Below are positions 8,553 through 18,404 of a DNA stretch of 64,000 bases, one piece after another. Under the pieces are notes generated by a model. It worked only from the letters and a program-made list of their open reading frames with translations, had not been told where the DNA came from and did not search any database. Both the position numbers and the translations under genes were made by a program. Numbering within the stretch: position 1 is the stretch's first letter; each line of letters starts with the position of its first letter. Source of the DNA: Psychrobacter jeotgali (lineage in GTDB: Bacteria > Pseudomonadota > Gammaproteobacteria > Pseudomonadales > Moraxellaceae); contig NZ_CAJHAF010000001.1 of assembly GCF_904846315.1 (NCBI RefSeq), positions 434,001 to 498,000 of the forward strand, read 5' to 3'.

Positions 8553-11500
8553 TGGAAACGACCAAACTCAAAAAATTTGCTCAACAGGCACGTGTCACCT
8601 TGATTGAGCAAGTCGCTACTAAGCTCAAATTTGTACGCGCAGAAGAAAGTTTAGCCAGACGTGAGAATCCTATCGCTGTTAAAAAGCTAGAGGAGCTAAT
8701 CAAGCAGCAGTCCGAACAGGAAATCGTCGAGCGTATCGCATACATCTGGTTCAACCGTTTCTGTGCACTTCGCTTTATGGATATGAATCGCTATAACCGA
8801 AGCCTCGTGGTCTCTGCTGCGGCCGGAGATACTCAACCTGAAGTACTCGCTCTGGCAAAGGCTGGAGACATTGATGAGCGAGTGGTCTCAGAAGCTGTCC
8901 GTGAGCAAATTCTCAACCTGTTAAATGGCAGAGCGCCCAGTCAAAATCCAGAAGCAGAGGTTTATCGTCTGCTACTAGTCGCGTACTGTAATCAGTGGCA
9001 TGAGTCGATGCCGTTCTTATTTCAGCGAATTGATGACTATACCGAGCTGCTAATGCCTGATGATCTACTATCAAGCAGCTCAGTACTGGCTGATATGCGT
9101 GAATCGATGCCAGCGAGCGCTTGTAAAGACGTTGAGGTAATTGGTTGGTTGTATCAGTTTTACATCTCGGATAAAAAAGATGATGTATTTGCAGGTTTGA
9201 AAAAAAACAAAAAAGTGACACCAGAAAATATTCCAGCGGCTACTCAGCTATTTACGCCACATTGGATCGTACGTTATTTGGTAGAGAACTCGCTTGGGCG
9301 ATTATGGCTGCTTAATCACCCAGAGTCCAAGCTAGCAGACAGCATGGAATACTATATAAAGCCCGCTGCTGATAATGATGACTCCGATTATCTAAAGGTA
9401 GAGCGTCCAGAAGATCTTAAGATTTGCGATCCAGCATGTGGCTCAGGTCACATGCTGACTTATGCGTTTGATCTGCTATACACCATTTATGAAGAGCAAG
9501 GCTACGGTGCAGCAGAGATACCTTCGCTCATCTTAACGCATAACTTGTACGGTATTGAGATTGATGAACGCGCAGGTGAGTTGGCTGCGTTTGCTTTAAC
9601 TATGAAGGCAAGAGATCGTCACCGTCGCTTCTTTAATACAGGCGTACGTCCAAATATCTGTGTGCTTGAGCCCATCAGTTTTGATGACGATGAGCTCAAT
9701 GAGTATATGGACTTCATCGGTCGTGATTTATTTACGGCTGACTTAGAGACGACACTGCGTCAGTTTGATGAGGTGAATAATTTTGGCTCTTTGATCAGAC
9801 CAGCGCTGACGGACGTTGCTGAGATTTTAGAGCAGCTAGAAGCAACTGATGTATCAGGGCAGCTATTCTTAGGTCACACTCACCAAAAGGTACTTAAGCT
9901 TTTAAAACAGGCAGATTATTTAAGTCCGCAGTATCATGTCGTCGTTGCGAATCCGCCATATATGGGTGGTGGAGGAATGAATAGTGAGCTAGGTGATTGG
10001 CTAAATATTAATTATCCAGATGTTAAGTCTGACTTGTTTTCTGCTTTTATTGTTCGTAGCACTGAGATGACACTTGAAAAAGGTCAATTAGGTTTTATGA
10101 CCCCATTTGTTTGGATGTTCATATTGTCGTATGCAAAATTACGAAAATATTTAATAAACACTAAAACACTTACCTCTCTAGTCCAATTAGAGTACTCAGG
10201 ATTTGACGGTGCGACAGTTCCAATTTGTACCTTTACTTTAGAAAACCAATATAAGCTAGGGTATAAAGGGGCTTATATAAGGCTTACTGACTTTAAAGGT
10301 TCTCAGAATCAAGCACCTAAGACTTTAGAGGCAATCAGAAATCAGAGTAGTCAGTGGTTCTATCGTACATGTTCAAATGAATTTAATAAAATACCAGGAA
10401 GTCCAATAGCTTATTGGGTTAGCTCTTCAATTATAAATTCTTTTAACAATGAAAAAATTGGTTCTCTAACAATATCCGATGGACAAACTAAGACAGGTGA
10501 CAACAATAAATTTCTTAGATACCTTTGGGAAGTAAGTAGCAGCTCTGTAGGTGTTGATAAGAATTGGGTTAAACATCCTAAGGGAGGTAAGTTTAGACGT
10601 TGGTACGGTAATTTAGACACTTTGATCAATTGGACGGAATCTGCTAGGAAGCATTATCGGAAAGATCGAGTAGCCAGAATTTTACCTAAATACCTGTGGT
10701 GGAAAAAAGGTTTTTGTTGGACATTGATTACCTCTGCGAAACAATCGTTTAGAGTTGTGAGTGATGATGAGATTTTTAATTTAGCTGCTCCAACTTTATT
10801 TCCAAAAAATGAAAAGCAACTCAATATTTTATTAGGATTAACTAATACACCAATATCTGAGTATATTGCAAAGTTAATGAACCCAACGTTAAATATGAAT
10901 GTTGGTGATATTCAAAATATACCTTTAGTCGATGTCGATGAAAGCTCCATTAATCTTATTGTCGAATCTTTGATAGGTGTCGCAAAGCAAGATTGGGACG
11001 CTTACGAAAATTCGTGGGACTTTACTACCTTACCACTACTTGATGATTCTTTTCGAAAGCTAACGCTCGCGGATACCTATAGACAAGTACGCAATCATTG
11101 GCAGCAAATGACCGATGATATGAAGCGGTTAGAAGAAGAAAACAATCGTATTTTTATTGACGCTTATGGCTTACAAAATGAGCTTACTCCAGAGGTTCCC
11201 CTCAAAGAAATCACTCTAACCTGTAATCCTTATTACCGTTACGGCGGTGATAAGACGGATGATGAGCTAGAGGCACTTTTGCTAGCCGATACAATGCGCG
11301 AGTTGATCTCGTATGCCGTTGGCTGCATGTTTGGTCGCTATAGCTTAGATAAGCCTGGTTTAATACTTGCCAATCAAGGCGACACAGTCGAGCAGTATCT
11401 TGAGCAAATACCTGAGCCAAGCTTCACACCTGATAAAAACAACGTTATTCCTATCTTAGATGATGGCTGGTTCAGCGATGATATTGTTGAGCGCTTCCGT

Positions 11501-12016
11501 AAATTTATTAAGGTAGCTTTTGGCGAAGAGCAGTATGAAAGTAATATGCAATTCATTGAACAGTCGCTTGGCAAAAATGACAAGCCACGTGATATTCGTG
11601 ACTACTTTTTAAAAGACTTCTACGACGATCACGTAAAACGCTATAAGAAACGTCCGATATATTGGCTATTCACCAGTGGTAACTTCAGTGCACTTATCTA
11701 CATGCATCGCTATCAGCCCGATACGGTAAGTATCGTGCTCAATGACTATCTACGCGAATTCCGTACTAAGCTTAATGCTTATAAAGATCAGCTTAATGCG
11801 ATCAATATTAGTGCCAGTCAAAGCCAAAGTGAAAAAACAAAAGCACAAAAAAAGCTAGATATCACTAACAAAATGATTACTGAGATGGAAGAGTATGAGC
11901 GCGATGTACTCTATCCATTAGCGACCAAACAGATAGAGATAGACCTAGATGATGGTGTAAAAGTAAACTACCCTAAATTTGGTAAAGCATTAAAGAAAGT
12001 AACGGGGCTTAGCTAA
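8552..12016 (+). CDS. pglX: BREX adenine-specific DNA methyltransferase PglX
   Basis: 1,154 aa. Seen: the SAM-binding motif CDPACGSGH (C292 to H300) and the catalytic NPPY (467-470), which mark an N6-adenine methyltransferase of the type IIG-like PglX family. Known role: methylates one strand of a non-palindromic site to mark self DNA, and is needed for exclusion. Residues from about 480 to 810 (target recognition region) are encoded by distinctly AT-richer DNA with different codon use from both flanks, as expected for a swapped specificity domain. The C-terminal 110 residues are coiled-coil-like. One-base overlaps join it to brxC and pglZ. Confidence 0.94.
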   Translation: METTKLKKFAQQARVTLIEQVATKLKFVRAEESLARRENPIAVKKLEELIKQQSEQEIVERIAYIWFNRFCALRFMDMNRYNRSLVVSAAAGDTQPEVLALAKAGDIDERVVSEAVREQILNLLNGRAPSQNPEAEVYRLLLVAYCNQWHESMPFLFQRIDDYTELLMPDDLLSSSSVLADMRESMPASACKDVEVIGWLYQFYISDKKDDVFAGLKKNKKVTPENIPAATQLFTPHWIVRYLVENSLGRLWLLNHPESKLADSMEYYIKPAADNDDSDYLKVERPEDLKICDPACGSGHMLTYAFDLLYTIYEEQGYGAAEIPSLILTHNLYGIEIDERAGELAAFALTMKARDRHRRFFNTGVRPNICVLEPISFDDDELNEYMDFIGRDLFTADLETTLRQFDEVNNFGSLIRPALTDVAEILEQLEATDVSGQLFLGHTHQKVLKLLKQADYLSPQYHVVVANPPYMGGGGMNSELGDWLNINYPDVKSDLFSAFIVRSTEMTLEKGQLGFMTPFVWMFILSYAKLRKYLINTKTLTSLVQLEYSGFDGATVPICTFTLENQYKLGYKGAYIRLTDFKGSQNQAPKTLEAIRNQSSQWFYRTCSNEFNKIPGSPIAYWVSSSIINSFNNEKIGSLTISDGQTKTGDNNKFLRYLWEVSSSSVGVDKNWVKHPKGGKFRRWYGNLDTLINWTESARKHYRKDRVARILPKYLWWKKGFCWTLITSAKQSFRVVSDDEIFNLAAPTLFPKNEKQLNILLGLTNTPISEYIAKLMNPTLNMNVGDIQNIPLVDVDESSINLIVESLIGVAKQDWDAYENSWDFTTLPLLDDSFRKLTLADTYRQVRNHWQQMTDDMKRLEEENNRIFIDAYGLQNELTPEVPLKEITLTCNPYYRYGGDKTDDELEALLLADTMRELISYAVGCMFGRYSLDKPGLILANQGDTVEQYLEQIPEPSFTPDKNNVIPILDDGWFSDDIVERFRKFIKVAFGEEQYESNMQFIEQSLGKNDKPRDIRDYFLKDFYDDHVKRYKKRPIYWLFTSGNFSALIYMHRYQPDTVSIVLNDYLREFRTKLNAYKDQLNAINISASQSQSEKTKAQKKLDITNKMITEMEEYERDVLYPLATKQIEIDLDDGVKVNYPKFGKALKKVTGLS

Positions 12017-14514
12017 TGAATGATCGCATCATCAACGCATTACAGCAGCTCTTTAAAAGACATCGTATTGTTTTTTGGTACGATGCCAAGCATGAGCTTC
12101 GTGATGACTTTGACAGTCTAGTACTAGAAGATATTGAGAAAATCGTCCTAAATAACAATGAGTTCAGTGTTAAATATAAAATAATACGTGAGCAGCCTAA
12201 TCAAAAGTTTCTGCTTTATCGTGCAGGTGCTCAGCCTGCGCTATTAGATAATTGGCTATTGGATTTACAGCTGGCTCACGGCGAATTTCGTACTGACCAA
12301 GTTGCTATCTGGCTCTCGGAGCTATCATTAGGTATTGAGTTTGCAGAGGTCTTAAAAGATCATGCAGAGTTCTTTCGCGCTAAAAGCCGTAAGGATGCTC
12401 TAAGTAAGCTTATAGAGCCCAGTGATAGCTCAGGTATGGTTCAGCTAAAGATGCTGGCTGTTTGTGCTAAGAGCGAGCCTAAAATGGACACAGTCGTTGA
12501 GAGTTTGTTGCAGGACTTAGCCAATGATAAAGATGAAAAGATGAGTCTGATTAGTCGATCTGCTCTTGATGGCTTTTTCTGGGAGCAAATGAATCGCTAC
12601 TATGGCTATAACTCTACTGAGCCTAGTATTCATGATTTTGCCATTGAGCTCTTTAAGTCTAGCTATGCAATGGCAACTGATGGTCAGGTAAAGCTGTCCA
12701 ATGATGCTTTAGTATTTCTGAAACGTTGGAAAGACAGTAGACAGTATCAAGACAGCTTTGAGATGTTATCCGATAAGTTTTCTGCTGATCTCGATATTAG
12801 AGATGATCTTAGTAGTAGAGATTTTAAACAGCTCATCGATATAGACTACTTTCGTTTAATCGACAATAAGATAATTAGTGCGATAGCTAATGCAGTCTTA
12901 CAAAGTGACTTTACCGCTGAGCAAATCGCTTTTTGGATTCGCCAACGTCGTCAGAGTCACTGGTTTGCTGAGTTTGAGCATACCTACCAAGCCCTTGATA
13001 ATGCAGCGCAGTTTATAGATACATTTAACCAAGTTAAAATCGATATGGATAGCCTTGTACAAGGGGTAGAGCGTTATACCCAGTCTTGGTATAAGCTTGA
13101 TCAACTTTATCGTAAGTTTATCTACCACAAACTTGAGTCTGGAGAAGTATCACTCCTCAACCATCTCAATGATAAAATTGAGAACATATACTCTAATAAC
13201 TATTTGCTTAAATTAGGCAATCGCTTTCAGGATTTCGTAGAATCTGAAAGCAAATGGAATGCTGCGCCAATTCTTAGGCAGGATAGGTTCTTTAAGCATT
13301 GGGTGAAACCGTTTCTAGATAACAACAACAAAATATACGTTATTATCTCCGATGCCATGCGCTATGAGATAGCGGATGAACTTGTCAGCTTAATACGTCA
13401 AGAAGATCGCTATAGTGCTGATATAGCGCCTATGCTGTCTATGTTACCTAGCTATACTCAGCTTGGTATGGCAGCGCTACTACCGAACGAGACATTATGT
13501 ATAGCAGACAACACTTCAGGCACAGTGCTTGTGAATGGACAAAGCTCACAGGGTACATCCAATAGAAGTAAGATACTTAAAACTGCATTACAGGATCGAG
13601 GAGATGCGATCACTGCCGATGATTTTATGCAACTTAATAGAGATGGTAGTCGAGAGCTATTAAAAGCTAATGACATCATTTATATTTATCATAATCGGAT
13701 TGATCATACTGGCGATAAAATGCACTCAGAAGGGCAAGCGTTTGAAGCGGCAGAAAAGACGCTTAGCGATTTAATGAAAATCATTAAGAAGCTAGCAGCA
13801 GCTAATGCTAATAATATTTTAATCACGGCTGATCACGGTTTTATTTACCAAAACCGTGAGATAGATCAGAGCGATTTTTCAGGTGCTGAAGTAAGAGGCA
13901 AAGAAGTCTTATATAAAGATCGTCGATTTATACTGGGTAAGGGATTGGTTGATTCACCAGGCTTGCATAAGTTTAGCTCTGAAGCGCTCGGTTTAATTGG
14001 TGATGTTGAAGTACAGATACCTAAGTCGATTAATCGCTTAAGACTTAGTGGCTCGGGAAGCCGCTTTGTACATGGCGGAGCATCATTGCAGGAAGTTGTC
14101 GTGCCCGTCGTTAGCATCAATAAAAAAAGGCAAAGTGATACTACAGCAGTTGAAGTGGATATTTTACGCGGATCGAACTCTTTAATTACTACAGAGGAGC
14201 TTACTGTTAGCTTATACCAAAGTACCCCTGTCACTGAAAAAAATCAGCCTCGCGTACTGAGAGTAGGTGTCTACACTGAATCAGGTGAGTTGATCTCAGA
14301 TAGCTATGAGATGACATTCGATTTACGCTCAGAAAACCCGCGCGCGCGTGAGCAGCAGGTAAACTTGATTTTCACGCGTAGAATCGATGAGCTTAACGGT
14401 CAAGAGGTTGTTTTAAAGCTAGAAGAAAAAGTAGGCGGAACTTCTCACTACAAAGAATACAAATCGCTTAAATATACAGTAAGACGTTCATTTACGAGTG
14501 ATTTTGATTTTTAA
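12016..14514 (+). CDS. pglZ: BREX protein PglZ, alkaline-phosphatase superfamily
   Basis: 832 aa. Seen: a metal-binding motif YVIISDAMRYE with D446 and a second motif LITADHGF with D606/H607, both typical of the alkaline-phosphatase-like PglZ core. The N-terminal half is helical. PglZ is present in all BREX types and interacts with BrxB; its enzymatic activity in defence is uncertain (nuclease or phosphodiesterase activity reported for related domains). The ATG overlaps the pglX stop by one base. Forty-four bases later begins the interrupted membrane-protein gene rather than brxL. Confidence 0.93.
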   Translation: MNDRIINALQQLFKRHRIVFWYDAKHELRDDFDSLVLEDIEKIVLNNNEFSVKYKIIREQPNQKFLLYRAGAQPALLDNWLLDLQLAHGEFRTDQVAIWLSELSLGIEFAEVLKDHAEFFRAKSRKDALSKLIEPSDSSGMVQLKMLAVCAKSEPKMDTVVESLLQDLANDKDEKMSLISRSALDGFFWEQMNRYYGYNSTEPSIHDFAIELFKSSYAMATDGQVKLSNDALVFLKRWKDSRQYQDSFEMLSDKFSADLDIRDDLSSRDFKQLIDIDYFRLIDNKIISAIANAVLQSDFTAEQIAFWIRQRRQSHWFAEFEHTYQALDNAAQFIDTFNQVKIDMDSLVQGVERYTQSWYKLDQLYRKFIYHKLESGEVSLLNHLNDKIENIYSNNYLLKLGNRFQDFVESESKWNAAPILRQDRFFKHWVKPFLDNNNKIYVIISDAMRYEIADELVSLIRQEDRYSADIAPMLSMLPSYTQLGMAALLPNETLCIADNTSGTVLVNGQSSQGTSNRSKILKTALQDRGDAITADDFMQLNRDGSRELLKANDIIYIYHNRIDHTGDKMHSEGQAFEAAEKTLSDLMKIIKKLAAANANNILITADHGFIYQNREIDQSDFSGAEVRGKEVLYKDRRFILGKGLVDSPGLHKFSSEALGLIGDVEVQIPKSINRLRLSGSGSRFVHGGASLQEVVVPVVSINKKRQSDTTAVEVDILRGSNSLITTEELTVSLYQSTPVTEKNQPRVLRVGVYTESGELISDSYEMTFDLRSENPRAREQQVNLIFTRRIDELNGQEVVLKLEEKVGGTSHYKEYKSLKYTVRRSFTSDFDF

Positions 14515-14754
14515 ACTGTTTTGATGCATAGAGTATCTGTAAAAGGAGTCATACCGCAGTGGACACGACTGATATAGCAATGACATCTGAAGTAACTACG
14601 CTCGGTTGGGTGGTATTGGTCGTGGTACTAGGAGTAATATTATTTGCTGTTATAAGAAAAATAAAAAGCGACAGGCGTTTCGGTAATCCCCCCAATAAAT
14701 AAGAACACTTACAAATAGAGATTAACTGCTAAAATACACCAGCAGGAGAATCCT

Positions 14755-15021
14755 ATGAAAAAGACACGCTTTAGCGACAACCAAATCGTCAACATCCTAA
14801 AACAAGCCGAACAAGGCGTCCCTATTACCGAGCTATGCCGTGAGCATAACATCAGCCAAAGCACCTTCTACAACTGGCGATCTAAATATGGTGGTATGGA
14901 CGCCACACTTATCAGCCGTCTTAAAGAGCTTGAAGTTGAAAATGCCCGCTTAAAGAAGATGTACGCTGATGAATGTCTTAAATCCGACATCCTACAGGAT
15001 GCTATGTCAAAAAAGTGGTAG
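14755..15021 (+). CDS. IS3-family transposase OrfA
   Basis: 88 aa. Seen: a helix-turn-helix ([23 protein letters not shown], about residues 22-44) and a leucine-zipper-like helix ([21 protein letters not shown]), the standard OrfA layout for binding the IS ends and dimerisation. AGGAGAATCC precedes the ATG, giving a ribosome-binding site. Its 3' end overlaps orfB, and the heptamer AAAAAAG at 15009-15015 lies in the phase needed for -1 frameshifting to make the OrfAB transposase. Confidence 0.92.
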   Translation: MKKTRFSDNQIVNILKQAEQGVPITELCREHNISQSTFYNWRSKYGGMDATLISRLKELEVENARLKKMYADECLKSDILQDAMSKKW

Positions 15022-15842
15022 CGCCCCAAGGGCGCAAAGCGTTGGTTTGTCACTACATTGAAGATCGTAGCATTAGCATACGCCGTGCTTGCCGTATCTT
15101 TAACATCAGCGTCACCTGTTATTATCACAAGTCGGTGGTAACAGATGAGAACCAGCAAATAGCGGACTTACTTATCAAACTGACTGATGAGAACAAGAAC
15201 TGGGGCTTTGGCTTGTGCTTTTTAACCTTGCGTAATGTGCTAGGACTGCCGTACAACCATAAGCGGGTATATCGCATCTACTGCGAGCTTGAACTCAACC
15301 TTAGAATCAAGCCTAAGCGTCGCATTAAACGTGCTAAACCAATACCATTAGCAGTACCTGATAGGATTAACCAAAGCTGGAGCATGGACTTTATGCACGA
15401 CAGCTTAACTGATGGCCGCGGCTTTAGACTGTTCAATGTCATTGATGATTACAACCGTGAGGCACTCACCGTTGAAGTTGACTTCTCGCTACCGGCCGGG
15501 AGGGTCATACGCAGTCTTAATCAGCTTATTGAGTACCGAGGCAAACCTGTGCAGATAAGATGCGATAACGGCCCTGAATACATCAGCAATGCGCTCAAAG
15601 ACTGGGCTGAGCAGCAAGGCATCATCTTAAGCTATATTGAACCTGGCAATCCACAGCAAAATGCGTATGTAGAGCGCTTTAACAGAACCATGAGATATGA
15701 TTGGTTAAATCAGGAGCTGTTTGATAATCTAGAGCAGGTACGCGCACAAGCAGAAAACTGGTTATACCATTATAATCATAAGCGCCCAAACATGGGCAAT
15801 GGCGGTTTTACACCGATACAGAAACTCAATCAGGCAGCTTAA
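15015..15842 (+). CDS. IS3-family transposase OrfB (DDE integrase domain)
   Basis: 275 aa in the -1 frame relative to orfA. Seen: the HTH_21 region, then the rve catalytic core with D125 (SWSMDFMHD), D184 (IRCDNGPEY) and E220 (NAYVERFNR), giving the DD(35)E spacing typical of the family. The frame is complete and ends 38 bases before the right end of the IS. It is probably produced as an OrfAB fusion by slippage at 15009-15015 rather than from an independent start. OrfAB catalyses excision and integration of the element. Confidence 0.93.
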   Translation: MVAPQGRKALVCHYIEDRSISIRRACRIFNISVTCYYHKSVVTDENQQIADLLIKLTDENKNWGFGLCFLTLRNVLGLPYNHKRVYRIYCELELNLRIKPKRRIKRAKPIPLAVPDRINQSWSMDFMHDSLTDGRGFRLFNVIDDYNREALTVEVDFSLPAGRVIRSLNQLIEYRGKPVQIRCDNGPEYISNALKDWAEQQGIILSYIEPGNPQQNAYVERFNRTMRYDWLNQELFDNLEQVRAQAENWLYHYNHKRPNMGNGGFTPIQKLNQAA

Positions 15843-16873
15843 TTCTATTTATTAGGTGTCTTAAGTTTGGGAGGGTTACCTTTCAAACTTAAAAAACTAA
15901 AAGTTCGTAGTAAAATCAAAGCATTACCAATTGATAATACTATTGATGATCAAGCATCTATGAGTATAAGTAACCAGGAATACGAAAGTAGCTTTGCAAA
16001 ATATAGCGATGCGTTTAACCAACATATTGACGTGCGTAACCAAACTAATGCTTTATTAAAGAAGCTAGAAAATACTACTATCCATAACTTTAAACTGATA
16101 GAAAAAAGTAAAAGCTTGTGTAAACAGCCTTACGATAAATATGAACTAGAGCAAAAACTTAACTCGTATAGCTTTGTACCAGAGGAGTTATACCCTTTAA
16201 AACGTATATCAAAGTTTTATATAAAGCCAATTGTAGCAGTGATGTTTGGTGCATTGATTGGCGCTATTTTAGTTATGGCATTATTAGGCTTGGTATCAAT
16301 GTTTGGAAATGCTTCCACTGGAACCTCTATCCAATCTTTGTCAGGTGCTGCAGAAACTAATGCTACCTTGGCATGGTTTGGCGGTGGCTCTCTAGTATCA
16401 GGTGGGGACGGTATTAATGGCGGTATAATTGCATTAGGTGCTGTATTCTTTATTCCGGTTGCAGCTTTACTTTATTTCTCTGTTAACGGCCGTGAGAAGA
16501 ATATTCAGAAGTTCAAGTCAGAAACGAAAAAATTAAACTACGATGATGTGCAGCTTAGAAACAGTAATCGATGTATAGAGTCTGAAATAGCCCACTTTGA
16601 GACCCTCTATACATATATAGAAGAGTCTTATAAAGATACTTGCAAGCTTATGTATCCGAAAGGTTATATCACAAGAATGCGAAGGGGTTTGTCGAGTATG
16701 ATCAATAAAGATCATTATAGTAAGGAAGAGGCCAAAGCGATCGATAGGCTAGCGCAAGCGGTTTACTATGTCGATCAAACATCCGATAAGATGAGATAGA
16801 TTTTTCGTTTAATTTTATAAAACGTGTTTAGCGTTTTTAGTAAATAGTATATTTCTCAATAAGTTTTCTAATT

Positions 16874-18262
16874 TTAGTCTAAGACCTTACCACTAAGTAA
16901 CTTAATCACTTTATCTTCACCAAGCTGATCAATCAATGCGTGCAACTGAGCATTAGTATTAATGGTGGTTTCCGCATCCGCTCTAAATTCTGCCGTATCT
17001 CTACCTTCTCTTAAAGCGTCTAAATAGTCAGCCCATTTCTGCATCATCTCCGCACGATCATCAATGTACTCAAATCGACCGTAAGCCGCTCCATTAGGAT
17101 CTTTAGTAGTATGACCCAACGCCATCTCTACAAGCACTAGAGGGTACTTTAGCTGCTCTTGTAAGATGGTCTTCGCTGTCGCTCTAAAGCCATGTGCGCA
17201 ATGTATGTCTTGATAACCCAAATCTTTCAGTCGCTTGTTGGCTGTAGCGTCAGAGATGATCTGATGTTTTTTAGCGGTCTGGCTAAAAAAGACATACTCT
17301 GTATGACCATTTGCTTTATGTTGTTCACGCAAGATTGCTATGGCTTGATCAGGTAGGGGAACCACCATGTCCTTGACCATATTTACCTTGCCTTGACCCT
17401 TTAAAGGCTTTAATTGCCACCTGCCAGCCTTTAGATCTAAATCAGTCCAGCGCATACGCCTTAGATCACCGTTGCGAACAAAGAGAAGCGCTAATAGCCT
17501 AAGGGAATTTATAGTGTTTGGATCACCTTCTATTGTTTCAATATCCCGCAGTAGCTTAGCAAGCTCTTTGGGCTTGGTAATAGCAGGACGATGACCGTAG
17601 CTCGACTTAGCCAATTGGCTCTTTATGAGAGCTGCAGGGTTGCTACTACAAAAACCTCGAGCGCCAGCATAGACAAACACATCACTGGCAATGCCAGCGC
17701 AGCGTTCAGCCTTATCCGTAGGCTTGCCAGCTTTATTTAATGAGTTGGCCTGAATATCTAATAGCACTTCGAGCATTCTAGGTGAGCTGATCTCACTGAT
17801 CGGCTCATCACCAATGTATGAGCATATGAGTTCAAGACGACCTTTTTTACGTATCAGTGTATTACTTTTCTGAGTCTGCTCTAATCCTTCAAAATACTCC
17901 CAAGCAAAATGATTAAAAGAGTTTTTAGTTTTACTAACAACACTTTTCTTTATTTCTTCACGATGGTCTTTAGGATCAATATTTCGATTTAGTAGCTCTT
18001 CATACTCACGCCAGATCTCACAGGCACGAGCGAGCGATACGTTGGGATATACTCCAAGCGATATACGTTTATTTTTTGATTGAGTAGGGGACTTATACCG
18101 ATATATCCAAGACTTAGTACCGTTAGGTCTAACCATGAGATATAGCATAGGATGATTTTTGACAGTGACTAGGTACTCTTTGTCAGCAGCTTTATGGCTA
18201 CTAGTACTTCGATCGGAGCTTATAGGCTTGCGCTCTTCCATGATGATCATCCCAATGTACAT
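16874..18262 (-). CDS. Tyrosine recombinase/integrase, P4-like
   Basis: 462 aa if started at 18262; in-frame ATGs at 18250 and 18241 are also possible and none has a strong ribosome-binding site. Seen: an N-terminal arm-binding domain with RPNGTKSWIYRYKSP and RISLGVYPNVSLARAC, then the catalytic domain with R263 (RNGDLRRMRW), HGFRATA, the ALGH segment and a terminal tyrosine in YGRFEYID. This is the layout of integrases that insert islands into tRNA genes. Its 5' end lies 142 bases from the 3' end of tRNA-Leu, so it probably catalysed insertion of the island to its left. It converges with the interrupted gene across a 74-base gap. Confidence 0.9.
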   Translation of the reverse strand: MYIGMIIMEERKPISSDRSTSSHKAADKEYLVTVKNHPMLYLMVRPNGTKSWIYRYKSPTQSKNKRISLGVYPNVSLARACEIWREYEELLNRNIDPKDHREEIKKSVVSKTKNSFNHFAWEYFEGLEQTQKSNTLIRKKGRLELICSYIGDEPISEISSPRMLEVLLDIQANSLNKAGKPTDKAERCAGIASDVFVYAGARGFCSSNPAALIKSQLAKSSYGHRPAITKPKELAKLLRDIETIEGDPNTINSLRLLALLFVRNGDLRRMRWTDLDLKAGRWQLKPLKGQGKVNMVKDMVVPLPDQAIAILREQHKANGHTEYVFFSQTAKKHQIISDATANKRLKDLGYQDIHCAHGFRATAKTILQEQLKYPLVLVEMALGHTTKDPNGAAYGRFEYIDDRAEMMQKWADYLDALREGRDTAEFRADAETTINTNAQLHALIDQLGEDKVIKLLSGKVLD

Positions 18263-18292
18263 TTAAAAACCAGTGTACATGATAGTGTACAT
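18256..18292. promoter_or_regulatory. Three TGTACAT repeats at the integrase start
   Basis: TGTACAT occurs at 18256-18262, 18274-18280 and 18286-18292 (each containing the palindrome TGTACA). The first overlaps the outermost possible integrase start codon. This could be an autoregulatory operator or arm-type recombinase sites. Inference only. Confidence 0.35.
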
Positions 18293-18347
18293 CAGATGCA
18301 TGGATTGGGATAGATAGAGCAGGACAGTATAGAACGCTAGATACAGC

Positions 18348-18371
18348 AAAGCCCCTGATATCAGGGGCTTT
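18348..18371 (-). terminator. 24-bp perfect palindrome, probable tRNA-Leu terminator
   Basis: AAAGCCCCTGAT followed by its exact complement ATCAGGGGCTTT. It lies 33 bases beyond the 3' end of tRNA-Leu and could end that transcript, although the T-run is only three bases. It sits between the integrase and the tRNA. Confidence 0.6.
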
Positions 18372-18404
18372 GGATGTTCTATAAGATAGTATAGGACTAT
18401 GTAA

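Larger units (their letters stand above)
14682..15880 (+). mobile_element. IS3-family insertion sequence, 1,199 bp
   Basis: The left end GGTAATCCCCCCAA (14682-14695) and the reverse complement of the right end, GGTAACCCTCCCAA (15867-15880), match at 12 of 14 positions. Weaker similarity continues inward for about 20 more bases. The flanks carry an identical 4-bp target duplication TTTC (14678-14681 and 15881-15884). Inside are orfA and orfB with an A-AAA-AAG frameshift site. Length, 4-bp duplication and protein types fit the IS407/IS3 part of the IS3 family. Intact ends and frames suggest a recent, possibly still active insertion. Confidence 0.9.
14559..16799 (+). pseudogene. BREX-linked membrane-protein gene, interrupted by an IS3-family element
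   Basis: The two coding parts are 14559-14681 and 15885-16799. The first begins with GTG after a strong ribosome-binding site (AAAAGGAG, 14541-14548) 44 bases behind pglZ and encodes 41 residues with one membrane segment (about residues 17-32). Removing the IS with one TTTC copy joins F41 in frame to KLKKLKVRSK, giving 345 aa without a stop. The second part has a helical stretch, then a hydrophobic segment near restored residues 156-181, a glycine-rich stretch (WFGGGSLVSGGDG) and another hydrophobic segment near 219-240, then a charged C-terminus. I do not recognise the family. As it stands the cell could make a 47-aa product ending in IS sequence and perhaps a C-terminal product from a TTG (15867) or ATG (15960). 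It lies where brxL normally is but does not resemble BrxL. Confidence 0.8.

Noticed and set aside
14700..15865. IS boundaries at TAAG (14700 and 15862) as target duplication
   Set aside because: TAAG lies inside the weaker inner part of the inverted repeats. The outer GGTAA ends with flanking TTTC give better repeats, the expected length and a restored reading frame.
15867..16799. Independent 310-aa gene starting at TTG 15867
   Set aside because: The TTG and the first five codons come from the right end of the IS; the frame is better explained as the 3' part of the interrupted gene.
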